Positions 8,332-16,240 of a stretch of DNA of 64,000 nucleotides are shown here, piece after piece. Below the pieces are notes generated by a model. The model made no database searches. It saw only the letters and a list, made by a program, of their open reading frames with translations, and was not told where the DNA came from. Source of the stretch: CAYPHA01 sp964410215 (GTDB lineage Bacteria > Calditrichota > Calditrichia > Calditrichales > CAYPHA01). The stretch covers positions 59,632 through 123,631 of the forward strand of contig CAYPHA010000005.1 in assembly GCA_964410215.1 (NCBI GenBank), given 5' to 3'. Within the stretch, counting starts at the first letter, position 1. Each line of letters begins with the position of its first letter. Made by a program: the position numbers and the translations under genes.

Positions 8332-8678
8332 TAAATTCCTCCCGTGACCCAGAAACTGTTTTTTTCATTATCCATTACCGAACCATCTTTATATATCATT
8401 CCGTGGTATTCAAGGGCATTTCGGACCGCTTCGTTTTGGTGTCCTTTCAGTTGAATACCTGTATTACTCCTTTTAGCCTCTTTAAATGCGGAAATAATCA
8501 ACTGGATAATGGAAAGATGCATATCTTTCGCTTTTTCCAAATTGATCGTTAACTGCGTTCCCTCTTCCAGTCCTTTCAACAGGTGCTCTTTAAATGCAAC
8601 GGCTTCTTCGATTCCGACATTATCCTTTAATATGATGGAAACCACGCTTCCCGCTTTGTCCTTCTTATATGTGAGCAT
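8331..8678 (-). CDS. STAS-domain protein, first gene of the chemotaxis operon
   Basis: The 115-residue protein fits the STAS/anti-sigma-factor-antagonist fold: a short beta-rich start (GSVVSIILKD), a long helix and TQLTINLEKAKDMHLSIIQLIISAFKEAKR, where the usual DSS/T phosphorylation motif would sit; here the residues are MHLS. STAS proteins heading che operons are common in deep-branching bacteria and may tie the kinase cluster to a partner-switching system. AAAAGGAG precedes the ATG. It overlaps cheY by one base, so it is the first cistron. The partner is unknown. Confidence 0.75.
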   Translation of the reverse strand: MLTYKKDKAGSVVSIILKDNVGIEEAVAFKEHLLKGLEEGTQLTINLEKAKDMHLSIIQLIISAFKEAKRSNTGIQLKGHQNEAVRNALEYHGMIYKDGSVMDNEKNSFWVTGGI

Positions 8679-8966
8679 CGATTGCTCCTTTTAGAGTCAC
8701 AATAGTTTTGCCTGTTCAGCCATTTAGTTCGTACTATTTGAAGAAATCTTTATTTTTTTATAGGTTTTTAAACAGTATGCACGGTTCTGCAGAGGAAAAA
8801 AATCTTCCTATGTTGATTTAAAGAACCGTCCTTTACCATTCCTTCCGACCAATAATTTTTACTTCCCATAGCAATCGGGTGTTGACTTTTGTATTTTCCA
8901 ATCAACTTGTATTTGCAAATAAGTGATGACGTCGAACCGGGAGCATCGTATTTAATCAGGCAGGTG

Positions 8967-9278
8967 ATGAAACAAAAAAAATCAGATTTAAAAAAAGCGA
9001 TAAAAACGCTGGGTATTCCTGACGAAGCTTCGCCGGCTGAAATACGGAAATTATACAAAGAGTTGATTTTTCAGTGGCATCCGGACCGGTGCAGGGAAGA
9101 CGTACAGACCTGCAAGGAGAAGCTGCAGGAATTGCAGGATGCCTACAAGATCATATTATATTATTGCGAAAATTACAGAATTTCGTTCAGGGATGACGAT
9201 CTTCGCGGCTTCACCGACAAAAAGGATGCCCTTGGTTCGTGGCTTGAACGGTTCGGAGACGATCCCGTCTGGGGCTGA
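8967..9278 (+). CDS. Small J-domain (DnaJ-like) protein
   Basis: About 103 residues from the ATG at 8967, which follows CAGGCAGGTG; an upstream in-frame start at 8889 has no clear ribosome-binding site. The sequence LKKAIKTLGIPDEASPAEI leads into a J-domain helix and the invariant HPD tripeptide (FQWHPDRC), then helix III (LQELQDAYKII). It has no Gly/Phe region, zinc finger or C-terminal substrate domain, so it probably stimulates a DnaK-family ATPase in a specialised context. A tail of about 35 residues is unfamiliar. It is transcribed divergently from the che operon and convergently with the next gene. Confidence 0.85.
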   Translation: MKQKKSDLKKAIKTLGIPDEASPAEIRKLYKELIFQWHPDRCREDVQTCKEKLQELQDAYKIILYYCENYRISFRDDDLRGFTDKKDALGSWLERFGDDPVWG

Positions 9279-9317
9279 CATACCCGCCCTGCTCCCTGAT
9301 ACATTCAGCCGGCCTTT

Positions 9318-10331
9318 TCAGGCAAGCTCCACTTCCTCTTTTTTCCTGGCCGATTCATAGAGTGCTTCCACAATGCGCATTATTTCGATGGCTTCTTCGG
9401 GTGAAGACATATTTTTTTCCTCACCGCGCATTACTTTGAAGAAATGACGGATTTCATTTTCAAACGAGCGCTTAAATTGTGGGGTATTCGATTTTGAGCT
9501 GAGCGGTGTAACATTTACCAGGTTTCCGTGCAGTTCCTTGTTTATCCGCAACGGATTCAGAAAGGCCGCGCCTTCTTTACCATAGATATTGGTATAAATC
9601 ATATCATGTTCCAGAGGCATTTTCCAGCTCACTTCAATGGTAATTGTCAGTTTATTCACGGTTTCAATCACGGCCAGCGCACCGTCTTCCACATCGAGAT
9701 CAGGGTTATGGCTGTAATCATAAAGACGTACCTTTTTGATCTTCGGCATACCGGTCAGAAAAAGGGCCAGATCCAGAAATTGTATCCCGAGGTCCATGAA
9801 AGCGCCGCCACCTGCCGATTTTTTCGTACCATGCCAATCCTGGATATCCGAACGCTCCCACTTTTTTATCCAGCCGGCTTTAATGTAGAACACCTCGCCC
9901 AGTTCGCCCTTCCTGATAAAATCCCGCGCTGTTATCACATCCTGCCGGAAACGGTTATCCATCCCCACCATGAGCGTCAGTTTTTTCTTCCTGGCCAGGG
10001 TCGACAGTTTTTCCGCCTCCCGGCTGTTCAGGGCAATTGGTTTCTCGACAAGCACATTGACACCACCGTCCAGAGCCATATAAGACATGGGGAAATGGTA
10101 ATAATTTGGTGTGCATATATGAATGGCATCGAGCGATTCATTTTTAAGCAGGTTATCAATCAGGTAATACCAGCGGGGAATCTCAAATTTTTCCGTGATC
10201 CGGGAGACTTTTGATTTATCCACGTCGCAAATGGCAACAATTTCCACATCATCCAGTTGCTTTAAAACCGGTATATGAGCGACCTGGGCGATGCTACCGG
10301 CACCGACAACAGCGACTTTCATTTTTTTCAT
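9318..10331 (-). CDS. Gfo/Idh/MocA-family NAD(P)-dependent oxidoreductase
   Basis: The 337-residue protein has an N-terminal Rossmann fold (VAVVGAGSIAQVAHIPVL) and the family's catalytic-lysine motif VLVEKPIALNSREAEKL. The C-terminal alpha/beta domain contains GGGAFMDLGIQFLDLALFL, including the conserved Asp. Members oxidise or reduce sugars, inositols or related cyclic compounds. The substrate cannot be deduced here. It follows tyrA by 6 bases, so it may be co-transcribed with aromatic amino acid genes, although a direct role in that pathway is not established for this family. Confidence 0.9.
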   Translation of the reverse strand: MKKMKVAVVGAGSIAQVAHIPVLKQLDDVEIVAICDVDKSKVSRITEKFEIPRWYYLIDNLLKNESLDAIHICTPNYYHFPMSYMALDGGVNVLVEKPIALNSREAEKLSTLARKKKLTLMVGMDNRFRQDVITARDFIRKGELGEVFYIKAGWIKKWERSDIQDWHGTKKSAGGGAFMDLGIQFLDLALFLTGMPKIKKVRLYDYSHNPDLDVEDGALAVIETVNKLTITIEVSWKMPLEHDMIYTNIYGKEGAAFLNPLRINKELHGNLVNVTPLSSKSNTPQFKRSFENEIRHFFKVMRGEEKNMSSPEEAIEIMRIVEALYESARKKEEVELA

Positions 10332-10337
10332 TATCTT

Positions 10338-11414
10338 CTACTCCTTTATGAACGCATGATAACCGACTGTTTTTAATATTTTTACAGCTTCTTCAGCTTT
10401 GATAAACGTCTCAAATGAAAGGCGGAAGACACCGCCTTCCTTCTCACGGATTTTTAACAGTTCTATATCCCGGATATCGATCTGCTCATCAGCCATCGCA
10501 TTTGAAATTTTTGCCACCACACCCATTTCATCCGGCACATATACCAGAATATCCGTCAGGGGAGCGAGGAAACCTTTACCCGGTTTGGGTACCTGTGCCC
10601 TGTAATAATTGGATTTTGAAAAATCACCGGACAGGTCTGTCAGACGCTGTTTCTGCGATTGAAGAATTTCGATAAGCTTACCAAGGACCTGGTCAATATT
10701 TTCGTAATTGGAAGCGATGATTTCCTTCCACATCGAAAACGAACTGGAAGCGACACGGGTCATATCACGGAAACCGCCGGCAGACAGCTCGAAGTATGGT
10801 ACATCTTCATTACTCAGTTCACCGGTCATATTAACCAGAGCGATGGCCAGCAGGTGGGGAACGTGGCTGATGACAGCCATGATCCGGTCATGTACCTCTG
10901 CGTCGAGCAGCATGACCCGGGCTTTCAGGCTGTTCAGCATAGGGATCAGTCTGGCATTCATAACCGGTCGTTGTGACCTGTTCACGTTGGTTAGAATATA
11001 AACGGCATTTTCATACAACAGGGGATTAGCGGCTTTTATACCGCTTTTCTCCGCCCCGGTCATGGGATGGCCACCGATATACATACCCCGGAAATCGAGA
11101 TGCTGAACCATCTCGAACAATTTCCGTTTTGTACTGCCGATATCCGTGACAATGCAATCCTCTCTGACCAGCGGAGCCAGTAATCGGAGGTGTTGTTCGA
11201 TGATCTCAATCGGGGTACACAGAAATATCAGGTCGGCGTCGGCGCACTGATCCGGCCAGGATTCGATCCTGTGATCGATAATGTCCGACTCCATGGCTTC
11301 TGAAAGGACTTCGGGATAATCATACCCGTAAATGGAACAGGAGCTGTTTTGTTTTTTCAGTCCAAGGGCAAGCGAAGCCCCCATGACGCCCAAGCCTGAT
11401 ATAAAAACCTTCAT
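10338..11414 (-). CDS. tyrA: Prephenate dehydrogenase with C-terminal ACT domain
   Basis: The 358-residue protein begins with a nucleotide-binding motif (GLGVMGASLALGLKK). It carries TDIGSTKRK, the active-site region GGHPMTGAEKSGI and the helical-domain SHVPHLLAIALVN and RDMTRVASS segments. The last 75 residues form an ACT domain (ILVYVPDEMGVVAKISNAMA), the usual site for tyrosine feedback. It converts prephenate to 4-hydroxyphenylpyruvate in tyrosine synthesis. It sits 12 bases downstream of the DAHP synthase gene, making an aromatic amino acid operon. Confidence 0.93.
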   Translation of the reverse strand: MKVFISGLGVMGASLALGLKKQNSSCSIYGYDYPEVLSEAMESDIIDHRIESWPDQCADADLIFLCTPIEIIEQHLRLLAPLVREDCIVTDIGSTKRKLFEMVQHLDFRGMYIGGHPMTGAEKSGIKAANPLLYENAVYILTNVNRSQRPVMNARLIPMLNSLKARVMLLDAEVHDRIMAVISHVPHLLAIALVNMTGELSNEDVPYFELSAGGFRDMTRVASSSFSMWKEIIASNYENIDQVLGKLIEILQSQKQRLTDLSGDFSKSNYYRAQVPKPGKGFLAPLTDILVYVPDEMGVVAKISNAMADEQIDIRDIELLKIREKEGGVFRLSFETFIKAEEAVKILKTVGYHAFIKE

Positions 11415-11426
11415 GGTAAACCGGTT

Positions 11427-12452
11427 CTACCTTTTAGCTGCGATACGCCTTCCGATCACATCGGCAATAACGCGAATCTGTTCCATCAGTTCTTCAAATT
11501 GTGAGGGGTACAGGGATTGTGCCCCATCTGAAAATGCCTTATCCGGCTGGTTATGAACTTCGATCATCAGACCGTCTGCCCCTGCCGCAACGGCTGCACG
11601 GGCCATTGGTATAACTTTGTCCCGCAGGCCGGTACCGTGTGAGGGGTCACCAAAAACAGGTAAATGGCTGACCTTGTGCACAATGGGAATCGCGCTGATA
11701 TCGAACGTGTTACGTGTATAGGTTTCGAACGTGCGTATGCCCCGTTCACAGAGAATCACGTTTCGATTGCCGCCGGCGAGGATGTATTCTGCCGCCATCA
11801 TCCATTCTTCAATTGTCGCAGCAAGGCCGCGTTTGAGAAAAACCGGTTTATCGATCTGTCCCAGGGCCTTAATGAAGGTAAAATTCTGCATATTCCGTGC
11901 GCCGACCTGGATAATATCCGTATACTCCATAATCATGGGCAACTGCTCTTTATCCATCACCTCCGTTATAACCGCCATATTATATTTTTCACCGGCATCT
12001 TTAAGCATTTGCAGACCTTTTTCACCCAGGCCCTGAAACGAATAGGGTGATGAACGCGGCTTGAATGCACCGCCCCGCAAAATCCGGGCACCCTGTTTTG
12101 AAACGGATTCCGCTATCGCAAATATCTGTTCTTCCGATTCAACAGAACAGGGTCCGGCCATTATAATGGTCTCTTCTCCCCCGATTTCAATCCCCTTGAC
12201 ATCGATAATGGTATCGGCATGCTGAAACTCCCGGCTCACCTGCTTATAGGGTGCCGATATACGGTAAGCGTCGATCACGCCCGGCATTACCTTCAGATCA
12301 CGCACGTCGATCTTGGTCGTATCTCCGATCACACCGAGAACCGTGTGCTCCACACCTGTTGATCTATGTATATCAAATCCGAGTTCATTGAGTTTTTCAA
12401 TGGTCTGCTCAATCAGCTTCTCATTGACATCCTTCTCCATAATCACGACCAT
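11427..12452 (-). CDS. aroF: 3-deoxy-7-phosphoheptulonate (DAHP) synthase, type I-beta with regulatory N-domain
   Basis: 341 residues. An N-terminal ferredoxin-like regulatory domain (about 1-75, containing GFDIHRSTGVEHTVLGVIGD) comes before the KDO8P/DAHP synthase barrel. The barrel shows IMAGPCSVES, GGAFKPRSSPYSFQGLG, VGARNMQNF, KRGLAATIEEW, CERGIRTFE and FGDPSHGTG. It condenses PEP and erythrose-4-phosphate, the entry step of the shikimate pathway. The N-domain is the known allosteric site in this subclass (Thermotoga-type). It is followed closely by tyrA and preceded by ruvX, 13 bases away. Confidence 0.94.
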   Translation of the reverse strand: MVVIMEKDVNEKLIEQTIEKLNELGFDIHRSTGVEHTVLGVIGDTTKIDVRDLKVMPGVIDAYRISAPYKQVSREFQHADTIIDVKGIEIGGEETIIMAGPCSVESEEQIFAIAESVSKQGARILRGGAFKPRSSPYSFQGLGEKGLQMLKDAGEKYNMAVITEVMDKEQLPMIMEYTDIIQVGARNMQNFTFIKALGQIDKPVFLKRGLAATIEEWMMAAEYILAGGNRNVILCERGIRTFETYTRNTFDISAIPIVHKVSHLPVFGDPSHGTGLRDKVIPMARAAVAAGADGLMIEVHNQPDKAFSDGAQSLYPSQFEELMEQIRVIADVIGRRIAAKR

Positions 12453-12465
12453 AGATATCGCTCCT

Positions 12466-12891
12466 TCAAAGATTTACTTTTACTTTATCCAGATAGGTCT
12501 GCAGAATATAAACCGCTGCTATCTGGTCGATGGTTTTTCTGTTTTTACTTGGTTTTTTATTCAGTGCATGAAAATCACGTTCGGCCATCCTGGTAGTCAG
12601 CCGCTCATCTATCTCCTCAATTTTAACCGGCAACAACGCTTTCAACTGCGCAACAATTTCCAGGACTTCTTCTGTTTTTTTCGATTTCGTACCTTTCATG
12701 GTATATGGGACACCGACAACGACGCATCCGGCGTCATGTTCCTGAACCAGACGGTTCAAGGTTTCGGAAAGATCGTCAATCCCTCTGAACACCAGTGTCT
12801 GCAGGGGATGAGCCATCATACCGAGCAGGTCACTGATGGCTATACCGACACGCTTTTCACCAATATCCAGAGCCAATACTTTTTTCATCAT
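12466..12891 (-). CDS. ruvX: Putative pre-16S rRNA nuclease / Holliday junction resolvase-like YqgF (RuvX)
   Basis: The 141-residue RNase-H-like protein has the family motifs VLALDIGEKRVGIAISD (first catalytic Asp), VVGVPYTMKGT, IEEIDERLTT and IDQIAAVYILQTYLD. YqgF proteins process the 5' end of 16S rRNA and were earlier considered Holliday junction resolvases. Length and motifs are complete. It precedes the aromatic pathway genes in the same direction. About 175 bases upstream, up to HU, show no gene. Confidence 0.93.
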   Translation of the reverse strand: MMKKVLALDIGEKRVGIAISDLLGMMAHPLQTLVFRGIDDLSETLNRLVQEHDAGCVVVGVPYTMKGTKSKKTEEVLEIVAQLKALLPVKIEEIDERLTTRMAERDFHALNKKPSKNRKTIDQIAAVYILQTYLDKVKVNL

Positions 12892-13067
12892 GAATTGTAT
12901 GTATATGCAAAACGGGTATAATTATTCACTGAACGCCTGTAATATATTGTTTTCTGAAGATAAAGACTAATCAAAATTAAAGGTTAATATAAATCACAAA
13001 ATGAATCGGAAAACAGTATGCGGCAGAATTAAATAGTACTTTTCAGAACAGGCCGAAATTCAGATCG

Positions 13068-13400
13068 CTATTTTTCGTGAATCGGGTCCTTTAATACGTC
13101 CTTCAGAAGCTTACCGGCCTTGAAGTGGGTTTTACGGCGGGCGGGCACATAGATAATTTCCCCGGTCCTCGGATTGCGTGCCTTTGGTTTGGGACGTGTT
13201 TTTTTAACTTCAAAAACACCGAAATCACGAATTTCAATGCGCACTTCGGGATCAGCTTCAGAGAGCAGTTCTCTCAGGACCGTGAAAACAGCGTCAACGA
13301 ACTTTTCAGCAGTGTATATTTTCACATTCAAATCGGGTTCTTTTTTCTGGAGTTCTATTGCCGTTCGCTTAGCAACATCTTTTTTCGTGACGGTCTTCAT
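13068..13400 (-). CDS. HU/IHF-family DNA-binding protein
   Basis: About 110 residues from ATG at 13400, preceded by GGGGAGG at ideal spacing; an in-frame TTG nine codons earlier would overlap that site and is rejected. The fold elements are MKTVTKKDVAKRTA, a basic arm with KKTRPKPKARNPRTGEIIYV and the closing VPARRKTHFKAGKLLK. It binds and bends DNA as a dimer and organises the nucleoid. The N-terminal helix region is a little longer than in E. coli HU and contains an uncommon acidic insertion (LSEADPEVRIEI). Confidence 0.93.
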   Translation of the reverse strand: MKTVTKKDVAKRTAIELQKKEPDLNVKIYTAEKFVDAVFTVLRELLSEADPEVRIEIRDFGVFEVKKTRPKPKARNPRTGEIIYVPARRKTHFKAGKLLKDVLKDPIHEK

Positions 13401-13456
13401 GCTGATCGTCCTCCCCAAATGGCTCAAAATATGAACTTAATTATTTAATAACATTA

Positions 13457-13485
13457 AAGATACAACAGCAAAAAGTTCAAATCAA
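13457..13485 (-). promoter_or_regulatory. Possible promoter of the HU gene
   Basis: On the minus strand TTGATT (13480-13485) and TATCTT (13457-13462) are separated by 17 bases. The second element reads TATCTTTA and fits the TAnnTTT-type -10 of Bacteroidota-like sigma factors as well as a weak sigma-70 box. The start codon lies about 57 bases downstream. Assigned by eye only. Confidence 0.35.
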
Positions 13486-13598
13486 GGGTTATATTCAATA
13501 GCTACAATTATTTAGAACGTTTTTTCCATTGCAAATCTATACAGTTTATCGGTCGATGAACATTAAACTTTACAATAATTTAGAGAAGTTTATCGAAT

Positions 13599-16235
13599 TT
13601 AATGTTTCTTTTTGGAAACAAGCCGCTTCAGCTCATCGAGTTTTTGCAGTGCCTGGAGGGGGGTTATATTATTGGTATCGACTCCGGAAAGTTCTTTTTC
13701 AACTTCAGAGGGCTTCGGTGCTGCAAAAAGACTGAGCTGATTATTATCCACATTACGGCCCCGTCTGCGTGTGGCAATTTTCGGTTTACCGTTATTGGGA
13801 GAAAGTTCATTGGACTCCAGATTGAGGAGAATTTCGCGGGCGCGTTCAATAAGCTGTGGTGGCAGACCGGCCATTTCCGCAACGTGTATACCATAGGAAT
13901 TATCCGTACCCCCGGCGATAATTTTTCTGAGGAAGACCACCTGGTCATTGTATTCCTCCACGGCCACATTATAATTCCGGATGCGCGGATACAGAATGGA
14001 TAATTCGGTCAGTTCATGATAATGGGTGGCAAACAGTGTTTTCGAACGTATTGATTCATGGTTGTGTATGTATTCCGAGACGGCCCAGGCGATGGAAAGC
14101 CCGTCGAATGTGCTGGTCCCGCGACCGATTTCATCGAGCAGGATCAGGCTTTTACGGGTCGCGTTGTTAAGGATATTGGCCGTTTCGTTCATCTCAACCA
14201 GGAAGGTGCTTTCACCGCTGGCCAGGTTGTCAGAGGCGCCGACACGGGTAAAAATGCGATCCACTATTCCCACCCGTGCTTCTGCGGCAGGCACGTAGGA
14301 ACCGATCTGCGCCATCAGTACGATCAATCCGACCTGCCTTAAAAAAGTCGACTTTCCGGCCATATTCGGTCCGGTGATGATCCATATTTGCTCTTTTTCA
14401 TTATCCAGGAAGGTGTCATTGGGAATAAAATCTTCCGTCGGCGGCAGATTCCGTTCCACGACCGGGTGCCTGCCGTTTTTGATTTCCAGCACTTCACCCG
14501 TATCGATAGCGGGACGGATGTAGCCCTGTTTGCGGGCGGCAATTGCCAGGCTCAGAAAGCAATCCAGCTGCGCGATCAACCGGCTGTTTTCCTGGATCGG
14601 GCGGATATATCCGGCTACTTCCTGGCGTAATTCCTGAAAAATCCTGTATTCGAGATCATTTATCTTTTCTTCGGCGTTCAGTATTTTATCTTCCCATTCC
14701 TTCAGCTCGGGTGTGATAAAACGCTCCGCATTAACCAGGGTCTGCTTCCGGATATAGGTATCCGGCACCTTATCCTTATGTACATTGGTTATTTCGATGT
14801 AGTAGCCGAAGACCTTATTGTAATTGACCTTAAGCGTCGAAACACCCGTACGTTCCCGTTCCTCCTTCTGATAAGCGAGAAGCCAGTCCTTACCTGACTC
14901 CGAAACCCGGCGCAGTTCATCCAGTTCCTTATTAAACCCGCTTCTGATGATACCCCCTTCCTGGATCGTCATGGGCGGATTTCCGGCAATGGCGCCGGCC
15001 AGTTTTGCGATTAGTTGGTCCAGCGGGTCCAGTTTTTCGAAGTATGCCTTCAATACCTCGTAACCACTCCCGGCAATATGGTTTTTTACCGGTTCGATCA
15101 CTTCCAGGGAATGCTGCAGGTTGAGCATATCACGGGCATTCGCCCGGCCAGTGACAATGCGGCTCAACAGGCGTTCGATATCAGAGACTTCCTTCAAAAC
15201 GTCCGTCAGTTCTTCACGCAACTCCTCCTCATCATAGAAGGAGGTAACGATATCATGGCGTCTGATGATCTCTTCGGCATCCAGAAGGGGGTGTTGCAGC
15301 CATTGTTTAAACTGACGCCCTCCCATAGGCGTTCTGGTAAAATCGAGAACATCCAGGAGTGTATTCCGCGTATCGGTACCGGCTATGGATTCCACCAGCT
15401 CCAGGTTCCGGCGGGTACCCGCGTCCAGAATCATATAACGTGAAAGATTGACAACCTGCAGGCTGGTAAAATGATCCAGCCGTGTTTTATAGTTTTCCTG
15501 CAGGTAATGCATGACCACGCCGGCCGCACTCACACCGACCGTATAGTCTTCACAGCCGAAGCCTTTAAGTGAATGGGTATTGAAGTGATTAACCAGGACT
15601 TCATAGGCATAATCTCTTGAGAATACCCAGTCATCGCGCCTGGTAAATATGGAATGCAGGTGGTTTCGGGTAAGATTTTTCACCGTATCCAGATGTTTTT
15701 CAGACACCAGAATTTCTTTCGGCTGATAGCGCATCAGTTGTTCAAGAAGCTGCCTGTACTCGAATTCCGTTACCATGAAAGCTCCCGTCGACACATCGGC
15801 CAGGGCCATACCGCAACGATCCCCTTCGGGACAGACCGCTACCAGGAAGTTATTCGATTTACTGTCCAGAAGTTTATCGGACATGGTGGCGCCGGGTGAA
15901 GCGATCTCGACAACCTCGCGTTTGACCACTCCTTTGGCCAGTTTCGGGTCTTCCACCTGTTCACAGACTGCTACCCGGTGTCCGGCATTGAGCAGTTTCG
16001 GCAGATAAGTATCCAGTGCATGATAAGGGAAACCTGCCAGGGGGACATCGGCCGATTTACCATGGGCCCGTTTGGTGAGGGCGATACCCAGAATCTTGGA
16101 GATATTTTTGGCATCCTCATAGAACGTTTCGTAGAAATCGCCCATCCGGTAAAGCAGAATAACGTCCTGATACCCCGATTTAATGCTGAGGTATTGTTCC
16201 ATCAGCGGTGTTGTATTGGAAGACTTTTTACTCAT
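13599..16235 (-). CDS. mutS: DNA mismatch repair protein MutS
   Basis: Full-length MutS of 878 residues. The mismatch-recognition domain has the Phe-X-Glu motif in YRMGDFYETF. Connector, core and clamp domains follow. The ABC-type ATPase has Walker A GPNMAGKSTFLRQ, ABC signature region SGESTFLVEM and Walker B SLILLDEIGRGTSTFDG, plus FATHYHELTEL. The C-terminal dimerisation tail (LQALQKLDELKRLV) is intact. It recognises mismatches and recruits MutL, which is not in the window. It begins 5 bases after the large sensor kinase gene upstream. Confidence 0.97.
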   Translation of the reverse strand: MSKKSSNTTPLMEQYLSIKSGYQDVILLYRMGDFYETFYEDAKNISKILGIALTKRAHGKSADVPLAGFPYHALDTYLPKLLNAGHRVAVCEQVEDPKLAKGVVKREVVEIASPGATMSDKLLDSKSNNFLVAVCPEGDRCGMALADVSTGAFMVTEFEYRQLLEQLMRYQPKEILVSEKHLDTVKNLTRNHLHSIFTRRDDWVFSRDYAYEVLVNHFNTHSLKGFGCEDYTVGVSAAGVVMHYLQENYKTRLDHFTSLQVVNLSRYMILDAGTRRNLELVESIAGTDTRNTLLDVLDFTRTPMGGRQFKQWLQHPLLDAEEIIRRHDIVTSFYDEEELREELTDVLKEVSDIERLLSRIVTGRANARDMLNLQHSLEVIEPVKNHIAGSGYEVLKAYFEKLDPLDQLIAKLAGAIAGNPPMTIQEGGIIRSGFNKELDELRRVSESGKDWLLAYQKEERERTGVSTLKVNYNKVFGYYIEITNVHKDKVPDTYIRKQTLVNAERFITPELKEWEDKILNAEEKINDLEYRIFQELRQEVAGYIRPIQENSRLIAQLDCFLSLAIAARKQGYIRPAIDTGEVLEIKNGRHPVVERNLPPTEDFIPNDTFLDNEKEQIWIITGPNMAGKSTFLRQVGLIVLMAQIGSYVPAAEARVGIVDRIFTRVGASDNLASGESTFLVEMNETANILNNATRKSLILLDEIGRGTSTFDGLSIAWAVSEYIHNHESIRSKTLFATHYHELTELSILYPRIRNYNVAVEEYNDQVVFLRKIIAGGTDNSYGIHVAEMAGLPPQLIERAREILLNLESNELSPNNGKPKIATRRRGRNVDNNQLSLFAAPKPSEVEKELSGVDTNNITPLQALQKLDELKRLVSKKKH

Positions 16236-16240
16236 GCAGA

